From Actinomycetota bacterium (GTDB taxonomy: Bacteria; Actinomycetota; Thermoleophilia; Gaiellales; Gaiellaceae), in NCBI GenBank assembly GCA_003152275.1, contig PLZU01000091.1, positions 110,217 through 174,216 of the forward strand: a stretch of DNA of 64,000 bases, read 5' to 3'. Below the pieces are notes generated by a model, which was not told where the DNA came from, did no database searches, and saw only the letters and a list, made by a program, of their open reading frames with translations. A program made the position numbers and the translations under genes. Positions 8,604 through 16,849 of the stretch are shown piece by piece; position 1 is the first letter of the stretch; each line of letters begins with the position of its first letter.

Positions 8604-8935
8604 CTAGAGCCCGGACAACGTAGAGCCCCTCGCGGCCTTCTCAGCCGCGATCGCCACCCGTTCCTTACCGATCAGCGTCTCGAACGCAGAGATGCCGGCG
8701 AGAAGGCTGCGGAGCTCACGCCTTCCGTCAGAGCGGTTTTCAGAATCGTCCGGATGGATCTGGCCGCGCCGGTGCGACGGGTCAGCACGCAGCTCTTCCA
8801 CGCGGGCGTGATGCTCGCCTCCTCAGTCTGCGCCGCGGCTCCCGCATCAGCGCAACGCGCGACAAGTTTGGCCTGCTGCGCCTGCAATGGCTCGAGCGGC
8901 GTCCGTGGAGTCTCAACCGTGGCGGTCGCCATCAC
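8604..8935 (-). pseudogene. Small coiled-coil-like element gene, apparently frameshifted
   Basis: Two overlapping minus-strand frames together look like one small gene. The upstream frame (from 8935 or ATG 8932) encodes ATVETPRTPLEPLQAQQAKL and continues to about ITPAW; the downstream frame, from about 8801, encodes ELRADPSHRRGQIHPDD and ends FETLIGKERVAIAAEKAARG before a stop at 8604. Both halves have plausible helical composition, and joining them near 8800 needs one frameshift. Nothing allows a named function. It lies just upstream of the terminase-like gene on the same strand. Confidence 0.35.
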
Positions 8936-9170
8936 GTAGCCTCATCGAGGATTTGCCGAACACGCCGCCGTCGCCCAGGTCAGTCATCCACGCGTCAACC
9001 CCGGCGGTCGTCTCTGCGGCTGCATTTGTCTCGTCGGCGCGATCGAGTGCGTCGCGCAACGCGATCGGCTGTGCGTTGTTCAGTCCGGACGCGAACTCGT
9101 CGAGGTTCCCACCTGCCGGCGCGGCAACTCGCCTCCGGCTCAGAGACGATGTCGTCGGCTGGGTCACCAT
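8913..9170 (-). CDS. Small hypothetical protein of the integrated element
   Basis: 85 residues from ATG 9170, with a polar, acidic middle part (LDEFASGLNNAQPIALRDAL, MTDLGDGGVFGKSSMR). Its end overlaps the start of the next minus-strand frame by about 20 bases, consistent with a short operon reading toward the terminase-like gene. No family is recognised, and it may itself be a gene fragment, since it begins close to the presumed right border of the element. Confidence 0.3.
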   Translation of the reverse strand: MVTQPTTSSLSRRRVAAPAGGNLDEFASGLNNAQPIALRDALDRADETNAAAETTAGVDAWMTDLGDGGVFGKSSMRLRDGDRHG

Positions 9171-9351
9171 CTCGGCCTGCGGCCGGTAGCCGCTAACCTC
9201 GGGGCATGGGCCGCGTGCGTCTGCGCCTTCCGTGCGTCAGCTCGCTATCAGCTACCTGCGGGTCATGACAACTCCTGCGCTCGCTGGTTTCGAGAATCTT
9301 GTCCCCTCCGGAGGCGCTTCCAGCTTGCCCCGGACCGTGCTAAGCCCCAGG

Positions 9352-9468
9352 CTAAGAGACGTTGAACTCGCAGACCGCGTCCGTCGTCTCCTGACGTCTT
9401 CCTCGTCACGGCTCTCGGGCGGCCGCCGCGTCGAGGAGTCGGCCGACGCGTTACGGAGCGCCGTATGA
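9352..9468 (+). pseudogene. C-terminal remnant of a second GT4 glycosyltransferase
   Basis: In the frame ending at TGA 9466-9468 the sequence reads LRDVELADRVRRLLTSSSS and then RLSGGRRVEESADALRSAV, which resembles the end of the intact GT4 at 5172 (KLSRAARVEELAELLESLA). Its stop overlaps the ligase ATG at 9465 exactly as the intact GT4 stop overlaps the truncated ligase at 6419. Upstream of about 9345 the frame loses any GT-like character. It is therefore read as the tail of a GT4 gene whose body was lost with the arrival of the element. Confidence 0.6.
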
Positions 9469-10805
9469 GTGCGGTGTCCGTCGCGCTACCGCGCGCGCTG
9501 GCCGGCTCGCGTGTGGTCGACTTCTTCTTCGTCGCGACGCTCTTCTGCGTCACCTTCGAGAAAGTCTTCTGGAACGTCGCGGGCGCGATCTCGCTCGCCG
9601 ACGTGCTGACGATGCTCTTCCTGCTCAGCTTCGCGCTCACCTTCCGCGGGCGTGTCCCGCGCACGACGGCGGTTCTGCTCGGCTTCTTCGCCGCGTTCCT
9701 GCTCGTTTACCTCCTCGGCTTCTTCAATCTGGAGACGAAGCAGGGTGTCGACCAGTTCACGAAGGGGACGGTCAAGTTCGTCCTCCACTTCCTCTTCCTC
9801 GCGGCGAGCGTGACCTACCTCGTTCAGCGCGGCAGGCGCTTCTACTGGCGCACGCTCGGCTGGTTCACCGCGGGGTTCCTCGCGAACTGCGTGTACGGCG
9901 TATTGCAGCTGCTCGCGGCGAAGGCCGGCCACAACCTCGACCAGACGGTGCTCTCGCCGCTCACCGGCGGCGCGAGCTCGATCAATATCTACGGCCAGGT
10001 CGAGGGTTCGAACGTCTACCGCCCGAACGCCCTCACGGGCGACCCGAACCATCTCGGGATCATGCTCGTCGTGCCGCTACTCTCGTTGCTGCCCGTCTAC
10101 CTGCGGCTCGAGCGCGGACACCGGCTGAAGTGGCCGCTCGCCGCGGCGCTCGCATTCATGCTGCTCGTGCTGCTAGCGACGCTCTCGCGCAGCGGCGCGC
10201 TCGGGCTTGGCGCAGGCCTGCTCGTACTCGCGATTCCGTATCGGCGGTTCTTGCGCGCTCGCGCCTTCGTCGTGCCGCTGACGGGCGTCGGATTGCTGCT
10301 CGCCTACGTCCTCTACTCGCGCTGGAATTACTTCTCGGTTGTTTTACGCTCGCGTATCCAGACCGGCGGCGCGTCGAGCTCGTCGCACTTCGCCGTCTAC
10401 AACTTCATCCCGCAGATCATCCACTCGCATCCGCTACTCGGTCTCGGCTTGAACAACTTCTCCGTCTACTACCAGTTCGTCACCGGCAAGACGAACTGGG
10501 GGCCGCATTCGTTCTGGGTGGCGCTCATCGTCGAGACGGGGCTCCTCGGGCTGCTGCTCTTCGTCGTGTTTCTGCGATACGTGTATCTGCGCCTGCGCGC
10601 GGCTCGGCTGCTCGGGAAGAGGCTCGGCAGTGAGGGGCGCTACGTGCGGGCGCTTGCCTGGGGGTTCACGGCGGCGCTGACCGGCACGATCGCGTCGAAC
10701 TTCTTCTACCTCACGATGACCTTCTATTACTTCTATGCCTTCATCGCGCTGGCGGTCGCGCTGCCCGTCGTCTTCGCGAGGCGTGACTCGTCAGGGCATG
10801 CATAG
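9465..10805 (+). CDS. O-antigen ligase/polymerase (Wzy/WaaL-type) membrane protein
   Basis: 446 residues, about twelve predicted helices. Family features include the RPNALTGDPNHLGIMLVVPL segment around residue 185, the large periplasmic loop near residues 300-350, and its HPLLGLGLNNFSVYY and GPHSFWVALIVETGLLGLLL motifs (H-S-x-W close to the helix). These proteins polymerise or ligate lipid-linked glycans on the outer face of the membrane; ligase and polymerase cannot be separated by sequence here. The start ATG overlaps the stop of a decayed GT4. The truncated gene at 6419 is its paralogue. Confidence 0.87.
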   Translation: MSAVSVALPRALAGSRVVDFFFVATLFCVTFEKVFWNVAGAISLADVLTMLFLLSFALTFRGRVPRTTAVLLGFFAAFLLVYLLGFFNLETKQGVDQFTKGTVKFVLHFLFLAASVTYLVQRGRRFYWRTLGWFTAGFLANCVYGVLQLLAAKAGHNLDQTVLSPLTGGASSINIYGQVEGSNVYRPNALTGDPNHLGIMLVVPLLSLLPVYLRLERGHRLKWPLAAALAFMLLVLLATLSRSGALGLGAGLLVLAIPYRRFLRARAFVVPLTGVGLLLAYVLYSRWNYFSVVLRSRIQTGGASSSSHFAVYNFIPQIIHSHPLLGLGLNNFSVYYQFVTGKTNWGPHSFWVALIVETGLLGLLLFVVFLRYVYLRLRAARLLGKRLGSEGRYVRALAWGFTAALTGTIASNFFYLTMTFYYFYAFIALAVALPVVFARRDSSGHA

Positions 10806-10829
10806 TGCATGTGATATGGTGTGATGCAT
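10797..10829 (+). promoter_or_regulatory. Palindromic region before vapB, candidate autoregulatory operator
   Basis: Between the ligase stop (10803-10805) and the antitoxin ATG (10828) lie GCATGC, ATGCAT, GTGCAT and, overlapping the start codon, another ATGCAT (10824-10829). Ribbon-helix-helix antitoxins usually bind short inverted repeats over their own promoter. The site is AT-richer than its surroundings. Assignment as operator is inference. Confidence 0.4.
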
Positions 10830-11079
10830 GGGCCACATCCAGATCAGAAACGTTCCCGAGGACGTCCATCGCACGTTGAAGGCACGGGCGGCGAAGCAGG
10901 GGATGTCCCTGTCGGAGTTCCTGCTCGCGGAAGTGAGCGAGCTCGCCCGGCTTCCGACGCTCGAGGAGCACGTCGAACGTGTCCGCAGCCGTTCGATGGT
11001 GGATTTGGGCGCTTCTGCCGCTGAGCTCATTCACGAGGCGAGGGAGGAGCGCGAGCGCGAGCTCGATGCTCGTCGTTGA
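10828..11079 (+). CDS. vapB: VapB/FitA-type ribbon-helix-helix antitoxin
   Basis: 83 residues. The N-terminus is a ribbon-helix-helix DNA-binding domain: HIQIRNVPEDVHRTLKARAA, then KQGMSLSEFLLAEVSELAR. The charged C-terminal half would wrap the toxin's active site. The gene starts 22 bases after the ligase stop and overlaps the toxin gene by 14 bases, the normal antitoxin-first order. It should neutralise the PIN toxin and repress the pair's promoter. Confidence 0.88.
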   Translation: MGHIQIRNVPEDVHRTLKARAAKQGMSLSEFLLAEVSELARLPTLEEHVERVRSRSMVDLGASAAELIHEAREERERELDARR

Positions 11080-11464
11080 CGCCTCGCTCGTCGTCGACTA
11101 CCTCCTGAACGAGGGTCGCCGTGGCGTCTGGTCGGCTGAGCGCATTCGCGCAGCCGACAGTCTCCACGCGCCGCACCTGCTGGATCTCGAGGTGCTCGCG
11201 GCGGCGCGAGGGCTGGTTGTACGCGGTGAGACCACGCCCGAGCAAGCGCAGAGAGCGGTCTACGACCTCGGGGACTTGCCCGTGAAGCGATATCCGGTCG
11301 TCCATCTGCTCGCGCGGATCTGGGCGTTGCGAGGGACGTTGACGCCCTACGACGCGTCGTACATCGCGCTGGCCGAGGCGCTCGACCTGCCGCTCGCGAC
11401 GACGGATGCGCGACTTTCCCGTGCTCACGGCCACCTCGCGCGAGTCGAGGGCTTCGCCGGCTGA
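11066..11464 (+). CDS. vapC: VapC-type PIN-domain ribonuclease toxin
   Basis: 132 residues from ATG 11066, chosen because MLVVDASLVVDYLLN is the canonical PIN start; longer upstream reading is antitoxin shadow. Acidic metal ligands are visible at the first strand (VVDAS), at LLDLEVLAAAR and at LTPYDASYIALAEAL followed by LATTDARL. PIN toxins cleave RNA in the cytoplasm. Overlap with vapB implies coupled translation. The pair lies between two polysaccharide genes and only 1.4 kb from the recombinase element. Confidence 0.9.
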   Translation: MLVVDASLVVDYLLNEGRRGVWSAERIRAADSLHAPHLLDLEVLAAARGLVVRGETTPEQAQRAVYDLGDLPVKRYPVVHLLARIWALRGTLTPYDASYIALAEALDLPLATTDARLSRAHGHLARVEGFAG

Positions 11465-11468
11465 GCCG

Positions 11469-12467
11469 ATGCGCGTCCTGGTTCTGACCACCTCGTACCC
11501 GCGCGGCCCGGATGACGTCGCCGGGCGGTTCGTCGCCGACGCGATGGAGCATGTACGGACGACTGGTGTCGATGTCGAGGTCGTCTCGCCCGCGTCGTTC
11601 CGCCATTTCGGGCTCGCCTACGGGCACGGGATCGTGGGGAACATCCGCGCGCGGCCCTGGCTTGTGTTCTTGGTGCCGGCCTTTCTGTGGTCGTTTCGCC
11701 GTGCCGCGCGATCGCGCGACTGCGACCTCGTGCACGCGCACTGGCTCGCGGCCGGAGCGGTGGCGGCGACGCTTGGCAAGCCGTTCGTCGTGCAGGTGTG
11801 GGGCACGGACGTCGAGCTTGCTCGCCGGGTGCCGTGGCTCGTGCGGCCCGTGCTGCGCCGTGCGCGGGTCGTGATCGCGGCGTCGCAGGCGCTGGCGGAC
11901 GCGGCGCGGGCGCTGGGCGCGCGCGAGGTGCGCATCGTTCCGAGCGGGGTCGCGATTCCGTCGCCAGTCGGCTCGCCGGAGGAGCCGCCGCACGTGCTCT
12001 ACGTCGGGCGGCTGTCCGCGGAGAAGGGCGTCCTGGAGCTCGTCGAGGCGGCGGAGGGGCTGCCGTTGCGGGTCGTCGGCGACGGCCCGCTGCGCGCGCA
12101 GGTTCCGTCCGAGGGATTTGTGGCGCCGGGCGAGCTCGGGCCGTGGTACGAGCGTGCGGCCGTCGTTGCTGTGCCGTCACGGCGTGAGGGCTACGGCGTC
12201 GCCGCGCGCGAGGCGATGGCGTGGGGAAGACCGGTCGTTGCGAGCGCAGTCGGTGGGTTGCTCGATGCTGTCGAGGACGACGTGACGGGACTGCTTGTGC
12301 CGCCTCGCGACGTTGGTGCGTTGCGCGCTGCGCTCGAGCGTCTGCTCGGTGATGCGGAGTTGCGCGCGCGGCTCGGTGCGGCGGCACGGGCGAAGGCGCA
12401 GCGCGAGTTCTCGTTCGCTGCGGCGACTGACGCGCTGCTCGCCCTGTACGAGGAGGTGCTTGCGTGA
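11469..12467 (+). CDS. Glycosyltransferase family 4 (GT-B fold)
   Basis: 332 residues from ATG 11469 (MRVLVLTTSYPRGPDD), five bases after vapC; upstream in-frame sequence is vapC shadow. Motifs: VHAHWLAAGAVAATLGKPFV and VQVWGTDVE in the acceptor domain, VLYVGRLSAEKGVLELVEAA opening the donor domain, and SRREGYGVAAREAMAWGRPV with the E-x7-E nucleotide-sugar clamp. At 332 residues it is somewhat short for GT4, but all parts are present. Its stop overlaps the GTG start of the heparinase-like gene. Confidence 0.88.
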   Translation: MRVLVLTTSYPRGPDDVAGRFVADAMEHVRTTGVDVEVVSPASFRHFGLAYGHGIVGNIRARPWLVFLVPAFLWSFRRAARSRDCDLVHAHWLAAGAVAATLGKPFVVQVWGTDVELARRVPWLVRPVLRRARVVIAASQALADAARALGAREVRIVPSGVAIPSPVGSPEEPPHVLYVGRLSAEKGVLELVEAAEGLPLRVVGDGPLRAQVPSEGFVAPGELGPWYERAAVVAVPSRREGYGVAAREAMAWGRPVVASAVGGLLDAVEDDVTGLLVPPRDVGALRAALERLLGDAELRARLGAAARAKAQREFSFAAATDALLALYEEVLA

Positions 12468-13900
12468 TGCTCTACCTGCATGCGTTGCGCGCGGCCCGGA
12501 TGCGGCAGCTGCGCGCACGTGCGTTTCGCCCGCTCGCCCGCCGGCGCTTTCCGGACCGTGAGCCGCCGGGCAAGGCGTCGCCGATCCCGGCAGCGCGCGA
12601 GCTGTGGGCCTCGCCCGCGTTCGAGGGGTCGTCGCCGCTCGATGCGTCGACCAGGCTCGGCCGCTTTCATCGGCAGTACGGCGACGACGTGCTCGCGGCG
12701 GCACGCGCGGGCGATCTCGAGGAGACGCGCCGCCTGGTCGCGACCTGGATCGAGGCGCATCCGCCGCACGACGGCGACGCGTGGCATCCGTATCCGCTCT
12801 CGACGCGTGTCGGCAACTGGGTCGCCGCGCTCACGCTGCTGCCCGAGCTCGCCTCGCCGGAGCTGTCACGCAGCTTGTGGCGGCAACTCGAGCGGCTCCG
12901 CGTGAACGTGGAGGACAACGTGCTCGGCAACCACGTGATCCGCAACGTGCGTGCGCTCGTGCTCGGCGGCACGTCGTTCGGTGCAGCCGATTTGACGCGC
13001 CGCGGGATCGAGCTGCTACGCCGCGAGCTGCCCGAGCAGGTGCTACGCGACGGTGGCCATTATGAGCGCAGCCCGTCGTATCACCTCGTGGTGTTGCGCG
13101 ACCTGCTCGAGATCCAGGCCGCCTCGCCGCACTCGTGGCTTGCGGAAGCAATCGAGCGCATGCGCAGCTTCGCGGCGGCGCTTGCGCGGCCCGACGGCGC
13201 GCCCGCGCTCTTCAACGACGGCACGGTTGACGCGCCGCGGCTCGATCTCCCCGAGGCGCCGGAAGGGCTGTCGGTCTTCGGCGATTCCGGCTTCGTCGTT
13301 GTGCGCGAAGGGCCGCTCTGGCTCGCGTTTCGCTGCGGCGTTCCCGCGCCGGACTTCCTCCCGGCGCACGCGCACGCCGACGCGCTCTCGTTTCAGCTCT
13401 GGTGGCGCGGCCGCCCGGTGCTCGTCGACCCGGGGACGTTCACCTACGAGCCCGGCGCAGAACGCGACTGGTTCCGCTCCACGCGCGCGCATTCGACGGT
13501 GTGCGTCGACGGCCGAGACCAGTTCCGTCTTTGGGGCGCGTTCCGGAGCGGCCCCCTGCCGAAGGTGAACCTGCGCTACGCGCGCGAGCGCGCGGTCGAG
13601 GCGAGCGTTGTGCTGCCGGGCCGTGTCAGGCACGTGCGCCGAATCGAATGGGCCGATGACGAGGTGTGGGTATACGACCAGCTCGAGGGCAACGGGCGGC
13701 ATCACGTCGAATCACGGCTGATCCTCGCGCCGCATCCTCCCGAGCTCGCAATCGCCCTCCTGAGCCATGGGGAGATGACAACCGAGCGGACGTGGATCTC
13801 TGAGCGCTTCGGTGAACGAGCCGAAACCCTGGCGAAGGTGGTCGACGCGGAGCTCGAACTGCCGGCGCAGCTCGGCTTCCGGATCATGCTCGCGGGCTAA
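12464..13900 (+). CDS. Heparinase II/III family protein
   Basis: 478 residues from GTG 12464 (ATG 12467 is an alternative). The first 240 residues form an alpha/alpha toroid with the N-H and Y-type catalytic region (NVLGNHVIRNVRALVLGG, GGHYERSPSYHLVVLRDLLE). The C-terminal beta-sandwich carries LPAHAHADALSFQLWWRGRP and LVDPGTFTYEPG, signature segments of heparinase II/III-like lyases. The family cleaves uronic-acid polysaccharides such as heparin/heparan or alginate. No signal peptide is evident, so it may act inside the cell or be exported unconventionally. In O-antigen-type clusters related proteins are often present with untested roles. It overlaps the preceding GT4 by four bases. Confidence 0.87.
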   Translation: MMLYLHALRAARMRQLRARAFRPLARRRFPDREPPGKASPIPAARELWASPAFEGSSPLDASTRLGRFHRQYGDDVLAAARAGDLEETRRLVATWIEAHPPHDGDAWHPYPLSTRVGNWVAALTLLPELASPELSRSLWRQLERLRVNVEDNVLGNHVIRNVRALVLGGTSFGAADLTRRGIELLRRELPEQVLRDGGHYERSPSYHLVVLRDLLEIQAASPHSWLAEAIERMRSFAAALARPDGAPALFNDGTVDAPRLDLPEAPEGLSVFGDSGFVVVREGPLWLAFRCGVPAPDFLPAHAHADALSFQLWWRGRPVLVDPGTFTYEPGAERDWFRSTRAHSTVCVDGRDQFRLWGAFRSGPLPKVNLRYARERAVEASVVLPGRVRHVRRIEWADDEVWVYDQLEGNGRHHVESRLILAPHPPELAIALLSHGEMTTERTWISERFGERAETLAKVVDAELELPAQLGFRIMLAG

Positions 13901-13961
13901 AGCTTCGCGCCTGCGATCCAGCGGCTAGCTGACGCGCCCAAGATGGGACACTATCGGCGGG

Positions 13962-14990
13962 ATGGTCGGGATCGCTCTTCTCACCCTCGCCCCTGGTCGC
14001 ATGGGCGGGTCGGAAACGTACGCACGCGGGCTCGCGGCTGCGCTCGCCGAGCATGGGATGCGCCATTACTTTGTCGTGTCGCCGCCCGACGCGACCGACG
14101 CTAGCGGAGGCCTCCCCGTCGCCGCCGCCGGTGTGTCCGCGGCGCGACCACGCCTGGTGGCCTTCTTGTACGCGGCTGCTGCGCGCGAAGCGCTCGCCGC
14201 TGCCGACATCGTCCATTACCCGCTGACGATCCCCCTGCCGCCGACGTCCAGGCCGCGCGTCGTAACGTTGCACGATCTGTTACACCTCGACCTTCCAGAG
14301 TTCGTACCGCATCACGTACGGCTCTTTCGGCGGCTAGCGTACGATCGCGCCGCCCGTCACGCCGATCGGGTTATCGTGCCCAGTGCGTTCGTGCGCGACC
14401 GTGCGATACGGAAGCTCGGGCTTGACCCAGGGCGCGTCCGCGTCATCCATCACGCTGTCGACACAGCCGTCTTTCACCCCGATGGCGGCATGCGAGAACC
14501 ATTCCTTTTCTACCCTGCGCGCGCTTGGCCGCACAAGAACCACGCTTTGCTCTTCGAGGCATTCGCCCGCGTCCGGCAGCGCCGCCCCGACCTCGGGTTG
14601 GTGCTCACAGGGGGCGGTCACGACGGGCTAAGGTTGCCCGAGGGTGTGCGGTCGCGAGGCGTGGTGAACATCGAGGAGCTCGCGACGCTGTACCGTCGCG
14701 CGTCCGCCGTCGTCTTCCCGAGCCGGTACGAAGGCTTCGGATTGCCAGTTCTCGAGGCCATGGCGAGTGGCTGCCCGGTTGTGGCTGCGTCCGGAACGGC
14801 CGTCGAGGAGATCGCGGATGGGGCCGCCGTCACCTTCGCCGCCGACGGGGCGGAGGAGTTCGCGCACGGTATCCTGCGCGCGCTTGACGCCGATTCTGTG
14901 CTGGTCGAACGCGGCGTCGCGGTAGCCCGCTCTTTCTCGTGGGCCGGGGTGGCACGACTCCACGACGAGGTGTACGGAGAGCTGGCATAG
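13962..14990 (+). CDS. Glycosyltransferase family 4 (mannosyltransferase-like)
   Basis: 342 residues, ATG 13962. The acceptor loop is GRMGGSETYARGLAAAL, then VVTLHDLLHLDLPEF and VIVPSAFVRDRAI. The donor domain has LFYPARAWPHKNHALLFEAF and [18 protein letters not shown] with both clamp glutamates, followed by VVAASGTAVEEIADGAA. This pattern is typical of GT4 enzymes adding mannose or related sugars, but the sugar is not determined. Separated by 61 bases from the heparinase-like gene, and directly followed by decayed methyltransferase sequence. Confidence 0.88.
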   Translation: MVGIALLTLAPGRMGGSETYARGLAAALAEHGMRHYFVVSPPDATDASGGLPVAAAGVSAARPRLVAFLYAAAAREALAAADIVHYPLTIPLPPTSRPRVVTLHDLLHLDLPEFVPHHVRLFRRLAYDRAARHADRVIVPSAFVRDRAIRKLGLDPGRVRVIHHAVDTAVFHPDGGMREPFLFYPARAWPHKNHALLFEAFARVRQRRPDLGLVLTGGGHDGLRLPEGVRSRGVVNIEELATLYRRASAVVFPSRYEGFGLPVLEAMASGCPVVAASGTAVEEIADGAAVTFAADGAEEFAHGILRALDADSVLVERGVAVARSFSWAGVARLHDEVYGELA

Positions 14991-15520
14991 AAGCGGCGGT
15001 TCTGCACGGGTGCCGGTGCACGCAATGCGGTCAGTCGGCGCTCGTCTGTCAAGACGGCGCGTGGAACGCTGACGAGCTGCTGAAGGGCGCGATCGCGTGC
15101 AGCTCTTGTCAGACGACCTATGACGTCATCTGCGCAACGCCCTTCCTGGGGCATTACGAGCCGCTCGACATCATCGGGCTCTTCGAGATTGCCGCGAACG
15201 CACGGGCAGACAATTCATACGCGACGCGTCCGGATGTCGAGCGTCTGGAGTGTCTCTTGCAGCGATATGACGAGTCCGATGACAAGCCGGCCTTTGCGTC
15301 GACATGTGGTGACGAATTCGCCCGCGAAGCCTGGTTTCAAAACCGCTACACGGAATACACGCAATTCAAGACTGTTTCAAAGGTGTCGACTTTGTCGACC
15401 GCGAGGTCCTCGATGTCGGAGCCGGTACCGGCCACGACACATGGCGTCTACTGCGTTTAGGCGGACGAGTCACGGCCGTCGAGCACAACCCGATGCTGAT
15501 TCGGCGGAGACGATCGGTCG
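14991..15520 (+). pseudogene. Zinc-ribbon SAM methyltransferase, frameshifted and truncated
   Basis: Immediately after the GT4 stop one frame encodes a Trm112-like zinc ribbon with two cysteine pairs (CRCTQCGQ and IACSSCQTTYDV), then continues to YTQFKTVSK near 15380. There the coding sense moves to the next frame, which reads REVLDVGAGTGHDTWRLLRL and VTAVEHNPMLI, the SAM-binding motif I region and the acidic end of the next strand. Shortly after, near 15500, methyltransferase-like sequence ends. No in-frame start codon is visible after the GT4 stop. The gene is thus missing a start, shifted in frame and cut. Confidence 0.65.
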
Positions 15521-15850
15521 TATGGCAGAAGCCGCAAGCAGGGAAGGCCCACCGCACTGGGTACCGGCGCGCGCTGGTTCCTCACGCGTCCGGATCAAGC
15601 CGATGCGCTGCGTTTCTCTGTCGCGAGGACGAAGAACCGGCTCGACGCGACGGTCATCGTTCGCGTTGACGGCGTTGCGGTCGTGACCGTTCCGCTTGGG
15701 TCTGAGCAGTGGGTCGAGATGAACGCTTCGTTGGCAGACGTTCCGGCAGCCAGCCGATTCGTGTGCGAGATCGAGGTCATTCTCTCGGACACCGCCGACG
15801 TTGAATTCGACGATTACTGCTTCGGGGTCACGGACCGGCGATTCGCGTAG
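15500..15850 (+). pseudogene. Unidentified protein, C-terminal remnant
   Basis: A frame open from 15500 to TAG 15850 encodes convincing protein-like sequence in its second half (LRFSVARTKNRLDATVIVRV, VPLGSEQWVEMNASLADVPA, FDDYCFGVTDRRFA), with the alternating pattern of a beta-sandwich domain. It lacks a start codon and is in a different frame from the methyltransferase pieces before it. It may be the end of the same original gene or of another one joined by deletion. No family recognised. Confidence 0.45.
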
Positions 15851-15955
15851 CTGGATCTCGGGACGAGAGTCTCGCCGACAGGCGATCGGAGGGAACCGCT
15901 GGCAAGTACTTGCGAATGCCATGCGCCGTCATGACACGGTGGAGCAGCGGATCCG

Positions 15956-16849
15956 CTATCGGTTTTGAACGCGCCGAAGCATCCGGCGGGACGCCCGGCG
16001 TGCATGATGCGCACCGAGCCGGCGGAGGTATCTCGCGCGTCCGACGAGCTCGAACTGGGTGTGGCAGTCGTGGAGACGGAGAAGGTCGTCACCGAGGGCG
16101 TGGTCATCGAGAAAGCGGCGCATCGGCACGTAGTTGCGATCCCAGGCGCGCTGGAAGTACGACGCGGTTTCCTTCCCGACAGTGCGGTTGTTGCCGATCT
16201 TTACGACGGGCGCCGACGCCCACAGGTTCAGCCGCCGTCTGGCGTGCAGCCGCGCAAGACCTGTCAAGAAGTGCTCGAAGAGACCCCAATCGACGAACCG
16301 ATACTTTTCGAGAGCCGCGCGTGACGGGCTTCCGGGCGCGAAGAGATCGGCGTCGAAGTACACGAAGTCGATTCCTTCGTATCGCGTTTCGCGCGACAGC
16401 GGCGCGTACGGCCACACGTCTTTGATCCGACCGCCCGCGTACTCGTCGAAAGACACCGCTTCGAGGTGCGGATGCGACGTGCCGGCGTCGCCTGGCTTGA
16501 AGCGTCCGACAATGGCCCCGAAGAGATGCGGCGGGAAGACAACGTCGCACGTCGTCCACAGCACGATGCTCGTTTCGCGTCCGATCGAATCGGCGTGTGC
16601 AACAGCGTTCGAAAGCACCTCCGTGAGCGAGAATCTGTAGTCGCCGGACGATCCCTGGAAAACCGTGAACGGGACGCCACCTTCTCGCAGCGCCTCTTCG
16701 ACGCCGGTCTCGCCGAAGATCGTCACTACGAGCTCCCAGTCCGAATACGTTTGCGCCGCGAGGCTGCGCAGGAATTCTCGCTGGATGCGGTCGTTCGGCG
16801 AGCCATCGAAGCTCCGAAACGTCGTGCAGACGATGAGCCGTCGCTTCAT
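15956..16849 (-). CDS. GT2-like glycosyltransferase
   Basis: 297 residues from ATG 16849 (MKRRLIVCTTFRSFDGSPND), whose ATGA overlaps the stop of the STELLO-like gene; ten further upstream residues are possible but unlikely. A GT-A-type core is suggested by SLAAQTYSDWELVVTIFG and IVLWTTCDVVFPPHLFGAI, the latter occupying the position of the usual D-x-D. Later motifs include IDFVYFDADLF and DWGLFEHFLTGLARL. The C-terminus is basic. Being translationally coupled to the STELLO-like enzyme suggests that the two act on the same product. The exact family is uncertain. Confidence 0.6.
   Translation of the reverse strand: MKRRLIVCTTFRSFDGSPNDRIQREFLRSLAAQTYSDWELVVTIFGETGVEEALREGGVPFTVFQGSSGDYRFSLTEVLSNAVAHADSIGRETSIVLWTTCDVVFPPHLFGAIVGRFKPGDAGTSHPHLEAVSFDEYAGGRIKDVWPYAPLSRETRYEGIDFVYFDADLFAPGSPSRAALEKYRFVDWGLFEHFLTGLARLHARRRLNLWASAPVVKIGNNRTVGKETASYFQRAWDRNYVPMRRFLDDHALGDDLLRLHDCHTQFELVGRARYLRRLGAHHARRASRRMLRRVQNR

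Noticed and set aside
6752..9298. GATTCTCG at 6752-6759 and its reverse complement CGAGAATC at 9291-9298 as attachment sites.
   Set aside because: Only eight bases, inverted rather than direct, and the flanks do not match.
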